Assembly (NCBI GenBank): GCA_964450715.1
Contig: CAYVFC010000180.1
Location: 1-14,297, forward strand
Direction of reading: 5' to 3'
Source: CAYVFC01 sp964450715
Lineage (GTDB): Bacteria; Myxococcota_A; Polyangia; Polyangiales; JAFGIB01
Length of the DNA: 14,297 bases
The notes under the pieces are model-generated. The model did not search any database and had not been told where the DNA came from. It saw only the letters and a list, made by a program, of their open reading frames with translations. The position numbers and the translations under genes were made by a program. Of this stretch, positions 7,616 to 14,297 are shown piece after piece (positions within the stretch are counted from its first letter, which is position 1; each line of letters begins with the position of its first letter).

Positions 7616-8893
7616 GTGCGGCGGAGTGTTGCAGGGAAATCGTTCATGGCCTGTGGGTTGCGACTGGGCGGCATTGCGGCGGCTTTCTCAGCTTTGTCGC
7701 TCTGCGCTCCGGCTGCCGCGCAGCCGGCCGGCGATGGCATCGTGCCCGCAAAGCCGCAGACGGATTCGGCCGCCACCGGTGGCGAAGTAGCGACACCCAC
7801 CGGGCAAGCCGCCGACGGTGACGCCGGGTCTTCCGCCACCACCACCTCGCTGAGCTGGGTTCGCGAACCGGGCGCCGAGTCGTGCATCTCCACGCGCGCT
7901 CTGGCGCGGCTGGTCGAGCGGCTCATCGGTCGCTCGGTTTTCGTTTCCGCGTCTCAAGCCGATGTTTCGGTCGAAGCGCAGGTCAAGCGGTTCCAAAACC
8001 CGCCGCTGTGGCGGATCAGGATCGTGGTCAGCGACTCAGGCGGCGCCATTCTCGGAACCCGCGAGCTTGAAAGCGCTGAGCCGGATTGCGCCGCTCTGGA
8101 CGAGCAGCTCGCGTTGGTAATCGCGGTTACCATCGATCCGGAAGAGGCGTCGACCTGGTTGCCGCGTTTGCTCGAGCAGGCCGAGCTGCCGGAAAACGAT
8201 CCGGCGATCTTACTTCTTCGCGAGCTCGAGCGAGAGCAACAAGCGCGGGACGCCTCCTCGCTGCAACAGAGCCGGGACGACGATCGGTTTCTCGAGTTCG
8301 ATTCAGCGACCCCGCCCGAGCGCGAAAGTCCGAACAGCTCTCAACCAGCTCCAGAGCCGCCAGCGTCCGACGACGGATACCGTTTCTCTCTTATCCCGGG
8401 CGGCAACCTCGGTACGGGCATGCAGCCCGAGATCGGCGCCGGCGTCTCTCTTTCCGCGGCCGCCGAGCTTCTCGGCTTCTGGCCTTTATATATCGACATC
8501 TCCTGGTCGTTCGACGACCACATCGCTGTCGAGCCCGGCGAAGCGCGTTTCGCCGTGGTCGATGGCGCCGTCTCGCTCTGTCCGCTCACGCCCGACCTGG
8601 GCGTTCGCCTCACGGCCCTGTGCGCGGGAGTTGAAGGTGGCATTCTCCTTTCCAAGGCGCGCGGTTATACGCAGAATCACGACGAGCAGACCCCGCTGGT
8701 CGGCGGAAAGTTGCTGGCCCTGGTTCAAGTCACCCTGGCCGAACCCGTTTTTCTCGCCCTGGCCCTGGGAGCGGTTGTGCCCTTTATTCGAGATCGGTTT
8801 GAGTTCGATACCGGCGTCGAAAGAACACTGCTGTTTCAGCCCGACCCGGTCGCCGTGCGCCTCGACTTCGGTCTGGGCGTGGGGGTTTTCTGA
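7616..8893 (+). CDS. Secreted two-part protein with putative outer-membrane C-terminal domain
   Basis: A 425-residue exported protein. A signal peptide (residues 1-35, cleavage after APAAA) leads to a Ser/Thr/Gly-rich stretch. A compact domain of about 78-175 follows, containing SWVREPGAESC, VFVSASQADVSVEA and a repeat-like LESAEPDCAALDEQLAL; Cys90 and Cys158 could form a disulfide. A Glu/Ser/Pro-rich linker (205-252) leads to a C-terminal part (255-425) with alternating small and hydrophobic residues, ending in Phe, as outer-membrane beta-barrels often do. I recognise the general layout from myxobacterial proteins near ECF sigma genes but know no function. The GTG at 7616 has GGGAG 5 bases upstream; an ATG ten codons later would shorten the signal peptide. 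It is divergent from the ECF operon and first of three exported-protein genes. Confidence 0.85.
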   Translation: MRRSVAGKSFMACGLRLGGIAAAFSALSLCAPAAAQPAGDGIVPAKPQTDSAATGGEVATPTGQAADGDAGSSATTTSLSWVREPGAESCISTRALARLVERLIGRSVFVSASQADVSVEAQVKRFQNPPLWRIRIVVSDSGGAILGTRELESAEPDCAALDEQLALVIAVTIDPEEASTWLPRLLEQAELPENDPAILLLRELEREQQARDASSLQQSRDDDRFLEFDSATPPERESPNSSQPAPEPPASDDGYRFSLIPGGNLGTGMQPEIGAGVSLSAAAELLGFWPLYIDISWSFDDHIAVEPGEARFAVVDGAVSLCPLTPDLGVRLTALCAGVEGGILLSKARGYTQNHDEQTPLVGGKLLALVQVTLAEPVFLALALGAVVPFIRDRFEFDTGVERTLLFQPDPVAVRLDFGLGVGVF

Positions 8894-8909
8894 ATCATCC
8901 TTCCAGAAC

Positions 8910-10076
8910 ATGCTGGATACGTTGAACAAGATCACGTACGAACGGACCACGGGGCGCGGCGCCGCCCGAAACTCCGGTGTTCCCGCGGCGTTTGGCGGTT
9001 GGTTTCTCTCCCTGGTGTTTGGCCGTATCCCTGCCGCGATTCCGGCCGGCGTTTCCCTCGCTCTTTCCGTTTCCGCCGGTATACCCGTCGTCGCGTGCGT
9101 CACCGGTTGTACCGAAAGCTACGTATTGGCATATAACGAGCTGACGGAACCGCTACCGCCCTGTCCCGAGTTCGAGGAAGGCGTGGTGGCCGGGCAGCGG
9201 AGCTACGACGACATGATCGAGCTATCCGGTCTGGCCGTCAGCCGCGCCAATCCCGGTTTCATGTGGGTCCACAACGACTCGGGCGACGAGGCACGCGTTT
9301 TTGCGCTTTCCATCGAGGGCAGCGAGCGTCACCAGTACAAGCTGGCGGGCGTCGAGGCCATCGACTTCGAGGACATCGCCGTCGGTCCCGCACCCTATGC
9401 CGGCGCGCCGGCCGATCCGTCTTCGCCGAACAACTACATTTTTATCGCCGATACCGGCAACGACGACCTCGAGCGCAACGAGGTTCAGATCTATCGGATT
9501 GCCGAGCCGTTAATCGAGACCCACGGTTCGGGCGACGATGCACCCGATGCAACGACCGACACCGGTTTCGCATCGACGACCATCGTCAACGATGTAAAGC
9601 GATTCGATGTCATCTATCCCAACAGGCGCTACAACTCGGATACGATCATGGTCGATCCCTCGAACGGAGACCTCTACATCGTCACCGCCGAAATCGGTGG
9701 CAGCGCCACCGTGTTCCGCCTTACCTTTGCCGAGGACGATATCATCGATGCGATCGAAGAGATCGTACGCTTCGGAAAGCTCAGCTCCAAGAACGACTGG
9801 GGCGCGTCCGGCGGCGACATCTCCCCCTCTGGCAACGAGATCATCGTCCGCACCCACCTGGAAGCGCTTCTCTGGCGAGTCCCCGCTACCGGCATCGCGC
9901 AGGCGTTTGAGACCGACTCGTGTCTTATTCCGCTCGAAAACGAATACCAGGGCGAGGCCATCGGGTTTGCCCTCGACGAAAGCGGCTACTATACCCTGAG
10001 CGAGAACCCTTACTGGTACACCAGCCGCGCACTTCGGGCCACGCCGACCTATTTCTTCAAGCGCGAGGCGAAATAG
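8910..10076 (+). CDS. Probable lipoprotein with beta-propeller-like domain
   Basis: A 388-residue protein starting 16 bases after the previous stop. Neither the ATG at 8910 nor a GTG at 9015 has a good ribosome binding site, so the start is uncertain. The later start would give a signal of normal length before the lipobox VTGC (Cys67 from the first start). The mature part has phrases typical of secreted propeller-like proteins: GFMWVHNDSGDEARVFAL (about 95-112), EAIDFEDIAVGP, YIFIADTGNDDLERNEVQIYR, and later DPSNGDLYIVTAE and GGDISPSGNEI. These resemble the blade turns of esterase-like/phytase-like or WD-type propellers of unknown substrate. Acidic residues are frequent, which may mean calcium binding. 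It is cotranscribed with the flanking exported-protein genes. Confidence 0.85.
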   Translation: MLDTLNKITYERTTGRGAARNSGVPAAFGGWFLSLVFGRIPAAIPAGVSLALSVSAGIPVVACVTGCTESYVLAYNELTEPLPPCPEFEEGVVAGQRSYDDMIELSGLAVSRANPGFMWVHNDSGDEARVFALSIEGSERHQYKLAGVEAIDFEDIAVGPAPYAGAPADPSSPNNYIFIADTGNDDLERNEVQIYRIAEPLIETHGSGDDAPDATTDTGFASTTIVNDVKRFDVIYPNRRYNSDTIMVDPSNGDLYIVTAEIGGSATVFRLTFAEDDIIDAIEEIVRFGKLSSKNDWGASGGDISPSGNEIIVRTHLEALLWRVPATGIAQAFETDSCLIPLENEYQGEAIGFALDESGYYTLSENPYWYTSRALRATPTYFFKREAK

Positions 10077-10080
10077 ATCG

Positions 10081-10563
10081 ATGACATCGAGATTCCCGGT
10101 GTGTCCGTACGCGCTGCTTTCCCCGCTCCTGCTCGTCTTCGTCTTACTCGCATGCGGCGACGAACCGATCGAGACGGAGAGCGGACAGACCTGCGACGCC
10201 GTAGCCGGTGTCTACCGCTACACCAGCGAGAGGAATCCGTCGGCCCCCGGCCGCTGTCCCGCCTCGTTCGACGCGCTGGCCTCGGATGTGGTAGCAATCG
10301 CCAGACGCATCGACGGTCTATACGATGTCAGATACGGCGGCATTGAGGCCGTCTGCCCGCTGGTCGATATCGCCTGCGTTCTGCACCTCACCTGCGACAT
10401 CCGCTCGCCTAGCGGCGAAACAGAAATCGGCTACCAGATCTACTGGACCCTATCCGCCGCAGGCTTCGACGGCACTTTGACGCTGCTGGTCGCATCCGGC
10501 GTCGACGATGCGGGTCCGGAGGGCTGCCAGGCAAATTACCGCACGAACGGGGTGCGGATGTAG
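10081..10563 (+). CDS. Small Cys-rich lipoprotein of unknown function
   Basis: A 160-residue protein beginning 4 bases after the previous stop, so clearly in the same operon. It has a hydrophobic signal and a clear lipobox LLAC with the acylated Cys at 25. The mature part has six further cysteines (38, 59, 92, 99, 105, 149), enough for three disulfides, and a central stretch of beta-type alternation (SGETEIGYQIYWTLSAAGFDG). I recognise no family. Position and export signal suggest an envelope role with the propeller lipoprotein. The 237 bases that follow hold no clear terminator or gene; a 6-bp hairpin GAGGCG/CGCCTC lies at 10717-10730. Confidence 0.82.
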   Translation: MTSRFPVCPYALLSPLLLVFVLLACGDEPIETESGQTCDAVAGVYRYTSERNPSAPGRCPASFDALASDVVAIARRIDGLYDVRYGGIEAVCPLVDIACVLHLTCDIRSPSGETEIGYQIYWTLSAAGFDGTLTLLVASGVDDAGPEGCQANYRTNGVRM

Positions 10564-10800
10564 AGCCGGTCTTACAAATCCTTACAGCCGCTGTCGTAGC
10601 TCCTCCAAAAAAAGCGGCGCTATTGCTCCGCCTGTACACTTCGTACGCCTCGTGCGCCTGTTGTCGCTGGCGCCCACCGAAAGGCGATGCTACGGTACCG
10701 CGGTCGTCGAGAGAGCGAGGCGTTCGCCTCTAACGCAGTCATGGTTGCGGCGATTCGCGGCTTGCCGCGTTCCGGTCGATGAAGGAAGGGGAATAGCGAG

Positions 10801-12579
10801 ATGCTACATCACACTAGCGCGCGGGTGGCCGCGCTGTTTGCTCTGGTTGGTTGCTGCTGGGCTCTATCTGCGGCGGGAGTGCGCGCGGACGGCTTCACCC
10901 TCGATCGCTACAGCGCGTCCGAGACGCTCGACGACGGTTTCTACCTGAGCCGCCCCCTGGACGACGGCCACCTGCGCTTCGGTTTCGTGCTGCACCTGGA
11001 CTACGCCAACGACCCCCTGGTCTACGAGTCCAGGCTGGGAGATGCAGACTCGGAGTCGATCAGCGTGGTCAGCGATCAGCTCGCCGCCCGTCTCAACCTC
11101 ACCGCGGGGCTGTGGGAACGGCTGGTCGTCTTCGCAGGGCTGGACATGAACCTGGTGATGCAGGGGGACAGCTTCGAGGACACGGTGCTCGAGGGCCGCA
11201 GCGAGAAGGCCGACGGCACCGGGCTGGGCGACGGCCGGATCGGATTGCGCGTCAGGATGGTGGGAGATGAGCGGAGCACGGCCGCGCTGGGGGCGCAGCT
11301 GACGCTGCTGCTGCCCCTGGCCGAGGCGGCCGCGTCCGGGCAGAGCTACTCGGGCGAGGACTCCGTGGTCGTGCTTCCCGAATTGCTGGGCGAGCTGCAC
11401 GCCGGTCCGGTCAACCTGGTCGCCAACCTGGGGGCCGAGGTCTGGCGTCGGGCCAGCACGGGAAGCCAGACGGTGGCCGACACCCTCAAGTTCGGGCTGG
11501 GCGCCTCTCTGCCGCTATATCAGGAGCTTCTCTGGGCCCACGGCGAGATCTACGGCAGCACGTTTTTCGATGACGTTTTCGGTCGCGAATCCACCCCCCT
11601 GGACTGGCTGGTCGGGCTCAGGTACCGCTTGCTGCCCAATCTGGTGGCCGGCCTGGCCGGCGGAGCGGGGCTGTCGCGCGGCATCGGCTCGCCCGACGCG
11701 CGCCTGGTGGCCATGGTCGGCTGGCGGACGGCCGACGAACAACGCGAGGAGCCGCTAGCCGAGCCCGAGCCGGTCGGCGATCTCGATGGCGACGGGCTGC
11801 TCGATCCGTTCGACCGCTGCCCGGCCGAGCCCGAGGACCGGGACGGCTTCCAGGACGAGGACGGCTGTGCCGACCCGGACAACGACCGCGACGGCGTACC
11901 GGATACGGATGACAAATGCCCGGCTGAGCCCGAGGACCAGGACGGCTACCAGGACGAAGACGGCTGCCCGGACGCGGATAACGACAGCGACGGCGTTCTG
12001 GACGGCGACGACAGCTGCCCGGGGCAGGCCGAGGACCAGGACGGTTTCCAGGACGAAGATGGCTGCCCCGAACCGGACAATGACAACGACGGGGTTCTCG
12101 ATAGAAAAGATAAATGCCCGCTGGATCCGGGCTCGCCCGAAAACGAGGGATGCCCCAAGGCGGTCAAGGTCGACCGCGAACAGGGCAAGATCCTGATCCT
12201 GGAACGGGTCGAGTTCGCTACCAACAAGGATGCGATACTGCCCGGGAGCGAGCCCGTGCTGGGCGAGGTGCGCGGGGTGATCGCGGCCAATCCTCAGATC
12301 AAGCTGGTGCGCATCGAGGGGCATACCGACGACCGCGGCCGGGAGTCGAAGAATATGGATCTGTCCCGTCGCCGGGCGAGCAGCGTGAAGCGGTGGCTGG
12401 CCGAAAAGGGGATCGAGAGCGAGCGGCTGCAGGCGTACGGCTGCGGCGAGGCGCGTCCGATAGACGACAACAAGAGCCGCAAGGGGCGCCAGGCCAACCG
12501 GCGGGTGGAGTTCCACATCATCGACCCGGCGCCGGAGACCGGGGCGCGCTCGGCCGAGGGCTGCCAGCCGGCCGAGTAG
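10801..12579 (+). CDS. OmpA-family outer-membrane protein with thrombospondin type-3 repeats
   Basis: A 592-residue protein that would link the outer membrane to peptidoglycan. Residues 1-29 are a signal peptide (cleavage after VRA). About 30-315 look like a beta-barrel. About 327-451 are acidic calcium-binding-type TSP3 repeats with cysteines at 340, 373, 406 and 439, an exact 33-residue period, and units such as CPAEPEDQDGYQDEDGCP. The OmpA C-terminal peptidoglycan-binding domain spans about 468-574 with VEFATNKD, GHTDDRG and NMDLSRRRASSVKRWL; the conserved Asp and Arg of the binding site are present. The ATG follows a purine-rich AAGGAAGGGGAA. It appears to be a separate transcription unit from the lipoprotein genes. 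A repeat element lies 30 bases after its stop. Confidence 0.94.
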   Translation: MLHHTSARVAALFALVGCCWALSAAGVRADGFTLDRYSASETLDDGFYLSRPLDDGHLRFGFVLHLDYANDPLVYESRLGDADSESISVVSDQLAARLNLTAGLWERLVVFAGLDMNLVMQGDSFEDTVLEGRSEKADGTGLGDGRIGLRVRMVGDERSTAALGAQLTLLLPLAEAAASGQSYSGEDSVVVLPELLGELHAGPVNLVANLGAEVWRRASTGSQTVADTLKFGLGASLPLYQELLWAHGEIYGSTFFDDVFGRESTPLDWLVGLRYRLLPNLVAGLAGGAGLSRGIGSPDARLVAMVGWRTADEQREEPLAEPEPVGDLDGDGLLDPFDRCPAEPEDRDGFQDEDGCADPDNDRDGVPDTDDKCPAEPEDQDGYQDEDGCPDADNDSDGVLDGDDSCPGQAEDQDGFQDEDGCPEPDNDNDGVLDRKDKCPLDPGSPENEGCPKAVKVDREQGKILILERVEFATNKDAILPGSEPVLGEVRGVIAANPQIKLVRIEGHTDDRGRESKNMDLSRRRASSVKRWLAEKGIESERLQAYGCGEARPIDDNKSRKGRQANRRVEFHIIDPAPETGARSAEGCQPAE

Positions 12580-12609
12580 CGCCGGGGCCGGTCGGCGCGT
12601 CCTGATAGA

Positions 12610-12740
12610 GGGGACGGGGCTAAGTTTTAAGTTATTGATTTTCCCTATCCAATAGATGACTCAGCCCCGTCCCCCTGCTCGATATCGATGTCCCCCGAGG
12701 TCGAGCGTCGAGCAATAACTTAAAACTTAGCCCCGTCCCC
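12610..12740. repeat. Inverted repeat with 28-bp perfect arms
   Basis: Arms 12610-12637 and 12713-12740 are perfect 28-base inverse complements, with the outer half GGGGACGGGGC and an inner half AAGTTTTAAGTTATTG. They enclose 75 bases, which contain a further inverted copy of the GC-rich outer half at 12664-12675. Elements of this look (GGGGACGGGG joined to an A/T-rich tail) are scattered in many proteobacterial genomes and recall REP-type or IS200-like/RAYT-associated sequences; this is recollection of type, not a match. No transposase is present. The hairpin may also end transcription of the OmpA gene 30 bases upstream. Confidence 0.85.
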
Positions 12741-12791
12741 CTGCTCCTGCTCCGTCCCCCTGCTCCGTCCCCCTGCTCCGTCCCCCTGCTC
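12734..12791. repeat. Four copies of a 13-bp tandem unit
   Basis: The unit CGTCCCCCTGCTC occurs at 12734-12746, then, after a 6-base partial copy, at 12753-12765, 12766-12778 and 12779-12791. A fifth copy is at 12668-12680 inside the inverted repeat. The units continue the right arm of the inverted repeat and look like slippage expansion of its end. There are no spacers, so this is not a CRISPR array. Confidence 0.9.
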
Positions 12792-12846
12792 CAGCTCTGA
12801 TGCGCAGCGCACCGGTCTTCCCGCGGTAGACCGCGGCGGACGCCTC

Positions 12847-12875
12847 TTGCGAAATCTCCCCGGCACCACTACAAT
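12847..12875 (+). promoter_or_regulatory. Predicted sigma-70 promoter of the V4R-like gene
   Basis: TTGCGA (12847-12852) and TACAAT (12870-12875) are separated by exactly 17 bases, matching 4 and 5 of the 6 consensus positions. The start site would be near 12882, giving a leader of about 69 bases to the ATG at 12951. Confidence 0.65.
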
Positions 12876-12879
12876 GCTG

Positions 12880-12893
12880 TTGTAATATTACAA
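12880..12893. promoter_or_regulatory. 14-bp perfect palindrome, candidate operator
   Basis: TTGTAATATTACAA is its own reverse complement and covers the expected transcription start of the promoter just upstream. A related half-site pair, ACAA-N5-TTGT (12871-12883), overlaps its left end and the -10 box. The position suits a dimeric repressor. I cannot name the regulator. Confidence 0.55.
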
Positions 12894-12950
12894 AAAGATC
12901 TTCTGCAGCGTATCGAGAACCGCGTTACGGCCTATCCAGGATTCATCCGT

Positions 12951-13535
12951 ATGATCCCCCGAGCAGACAGGTCATCTTCTATCGAAAAGAAGACCATGAA
13001 AGGGATCGGATTCTTCAACGTACACAACTACGTAACGAATACGCAAGGCGAAGACAAATGGGACGACGTTCTCCGTCGGCTCAGCCAGGAAGACCAGATG
13101 CGAATCAGGAGCGCCGTGGCGGTCGGTTGGTACGAGCTCGATCTCTTCGGACGCTTGCTACGAGCGGTCGACGCCTCCTGTGGCAACGGAGACCTGTCAC
13201 TTCTTTCCGAAGTGGGGGCATACGAAGCCGAACAAGACTTCAATCGGATTTCCCGGGTTTTCGTCCGAGTGCTCAGCCCCATGGCCCTTTTCAAGATGGA
13301 GAGACGGTTGTGGCGCCACTTTCAGAGCCACGGCAAGGTGCGGTTGATTCAGGCCGAGGGGGGAATCGATACGATTTTGGACGACTGGGGGACCGACGAA
13401 GCATTGTGCCTCGAGCTCGTCGGATATGTCGTAAGATTGATCGAGTTCAAGGGCGGAAAAGCCGTCCATGCACGACATCCGGAATGCAGAGGCAGAGGGG
13501 ACAGTCGATGCCTGTCTCAGTACCGCTGGAAATGA
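12951..13535 (+). CDS. V4R/haem-NO-binding-like protein of a myxobacterial type
   Basis: A 194-residue soluble protein. It reads KGIGFFNVHNYV (17-28), GWYELDLFGRLLRAVDA (59-75), EAEQDFNRISRVFVRVLSP (92-110), ERRLWRHFQSHGKV (117-130), GTDEALCLELVGYVVRLIEF (147-166) and ends with HPECRGRGDSRC, in which Cys179 and Cys187 are spaced like the Cys pair of V4R domains. That fold binds small molecules or metal, often as a sensor. I recall many copies of this kind in Myxococcota, mostly uncharacterised. An ATG at 12996 begins just before the conserved part and may be the true start; 12951 is kept because it has AGGA about 9 bases upstream. It has its own promoter and candidate operator, and converges with the next gene, 17 bases between stops. 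Confidence 0.82.
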   Translation: MIPRADRSSSIEKKTMKGIGFFNVHNYVTNTQGEDKWDDVLRRLSQEDQMRIRSAVAVGWYELDLFGRLLRAVDASCGNGDLSLLSEVGAYEAEQDFNRISRVFVRVLSPMALFKMERRLWRHFQSHGKVRLIQAEGGIDTILDDWGTDEALCLELVGYVVRLIEFKGGKAVHARHPECRGRGDSRCLSQYRWK

Positions 13536-13552
13536 TGGGTCCGGTCTTCTGT

Positions 13553-14297
13553 TTACCCTACTTCTCCTAGAGACCCAACGATCCGCTCGCCGATATCCCG
13601 TATCTCCTCTTCGCTCTTGAACAGGATTCCGTATTTCTGACCGATTCGAGTCAGGACCTCCACCGTCCTTTCGAGATCTTCGGAGGAATGCCTCGCATTC
13701 AAGGTCAGCCTCAGAATAGAGTCGCCTTTTCGTACCGCGGGAAACATCACGTTTCCGCACTTGATGCCCGCGTCGTACAGCTCCTTGCCGAAGGTCCACA
13801 TCAATGGATGAGCGCCCACGAAAATCGTCACAATCGGGCTCACCGGTGCCGGCACGATAAAGCCTGCGTTTTGCAGTGACGAGACGAACAGTTGGATGTT
13901 TTCCCAAAGCCGCTTTCGATGCTGCGGTTCTTCTCGGATTATCTTTATCGCTTCGATGATGCCTGCACACATCGCCGCCGGAGGAGCCGTGGTAAACATC
14001 CCACTCGCGGCGTAGTATCTCAGATACGTAATGAATTCCCTGCTACCGGAAACGTATCCACCCAGAGCCCCGAGCGACTTGCTCAGGGTGCCCATCAAGA
14101 TGTCCACTTCGCCCTCTACCCCGTAGTGCTCCTCGACACCTCTACCCGTAGCGCCGATGACCCCCGTTCCGTGTGCGTCGTCTATCAGTAGTTTCGCCCC
14201 ATATCGCCGGGTGATATCGATGAGCTCGGGCACGGGTGCGAGTTGCGTATTCCGGGCGATGCCGATCACCGATTCCGGGCGATGCCGATCACCGATT
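13553..14297 (-). CDS. Alpha-oxoamine synthase family PLP enzyme, C-terminal part (5' end beyond window)
   Basis: At least 247 residues of a fold-type I pyridoxal-phosphate enzyme in the group of 8-amino-7-oxononanoate synthase, glycine C-acetyltransferase, serine palmitoyltransferase and CqsA, which join an acyl-CoA to an amino acid. Visible are DDAHGTGVIG (cofactor-ring Asp and His), MGTLSKSLGALGGYVSG with the Schiff-base Lys, MFTTAPPA, and a C-terminal domain with SPIVTIFVGAH and LRLTLNARHSSEDL. The substrate cannot be decided without the N-terminus. The reading frame is open to the window edge. The last complete stretch before TQLAPVPELID comes from a 23-bp tandem repeat and reads RPESVIGIARN instead of the usual GVFSMDGD-like segment, so the 5' part here may be altered or misassembled. 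Confidence 0.85.
   Translation of the reverse strand, partial: IGDRHRPESVIGIARNTQLAPVPELIDITRRYGAKLLIDDAHGTGVIGATGRGVEEHYGVEGEVDILMGTLSKSLGALGGYVSGSREFITYLRYYAASGMFTTAPPAAMCAGIIEAIKIIREEPQHRKRLWENIQLFVSSLQNAGFIVPAPVSPIVTIFVGAHPLMWTFGKELYDAGIKCGNVMFPAVRKGDSILRLTLNARHSSEDLERTVEVLTRIGQKYGILFKSEEEIRDIGERIVGSLGEVG
14249..14297. repeat. 23-bp tandem duplication at the window edge
   Basis: A 23-base unit starting ATTCCGGGCGATGCCG occurs at 14249-14271 and again at 14272-14294, with three bases of a third copy at the end. It lies inside the coding region of the PLP enzyme. As 23 is not a multiple of three, each copy shifts the frame, yet no stop codon appears before the edge. Confidence 0.95.

Larger units (their letters stand above)
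12580..12950. other. Intergenic region between the OmpA and V4R-like genes
   Basis: This 371-bp stretch holds the inverted repeat and tandem units (12610-12791), a 6-bp hairpin CCGCGG/CCGCGG (12821-12836), the promoter at 12847-12875 and the palindrome at 12880-12893. The remainder, to 12950, is probably the 5' leader of the next gene. Confidence 0.75.

Noticed and set aside
11755..12516. 253-residue minus-strand ORF opposite the OmpA gene
   Set aside because: Shadow of the repetitive TSP3 and OmpA coding region.
12734..12791. CRISPR array
   Set aside because: Units are 13 bp and directly adjacent, with no unique spacers and no cas genes.

Overview
The window is GC-rich DNA from a bacterium that is probably a Myxococcota or related delta-lineage. 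The clues are: a str operon in the order rpsL-rpsG-fusA-tuf; an ECF sigma factor paired with a single-pass partner of a type frequent in myxobacteria; an OmpA protein with thrombospondin type-3 repeats; and a V4R/haem-NO-binding-like protein with a C-terminal Cys-x7-Cys motif. This placement rests on family resemblance read by eye, not on a search.

Layout. Positions 1-3700 (minus strand) hold the translation operon: rpsL, rpsG, fusA and the first codons of tuf. A TTGACA promoter sits directly behind a strong minus-strand terminator. The rpsG-fusA gap is unusually long (357 bp) and holds a terminator-like nested hairpin. Positions 3724-4799 have no convincing gene, but carry a 10-bp tandem repeat, an AT-rich patch and two large palindromic elements (4355-4531 and 4578-4750). 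Positions 4800-7344 (minus) form a translationally coupled three-gene operon: ECF sigma factor, a single-pass membrane protein with TPR-like repeats (probable sigma partner), and a sigma-54 enhancer-binding protein with no sensory domain. Divergent from it, 7616-10563 (plus) encodes three exported proteins: a putative outer-membrane protein, a beta-propeller-like lipoprotein and a small Cys-rich lipoprotein. A -24/-12-like sequence lies in the divergent gap. Positions 10801-12579 (plus) encode the OmpA/TSP3 protein. Positions 12610-12791 hold an intergenic inverted-repeat and tandem-repeat element. Positions 12951-13535 (plus) encode the V4R-like protein behind a good sigma-70 promoter with a 14-bp perfect palindrome at the expected start site. 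The window ends inside an alpha-oxoamine-synthase-family gene (minus) that runs into a 23-bp tandem duplication at the very edge.

How it may work together. The most interesting reading is an envelope-stress or envelope-remodelling circuit. An ECF sigma factor and its membrane partner are co-translated with a sensor-less sigma-54 activator, so expression of the operon could switch on sigma-54 promoters, possibly including the divergent one in front of the secreted operon. The activator's mRNA appears to run into a 3' region of about 1 kb containing the two palindromes. The first clear minus-strand terminator lies just before the str promoter. This circuit is inference; the gene order, overlaps and palindromes are seen directly.
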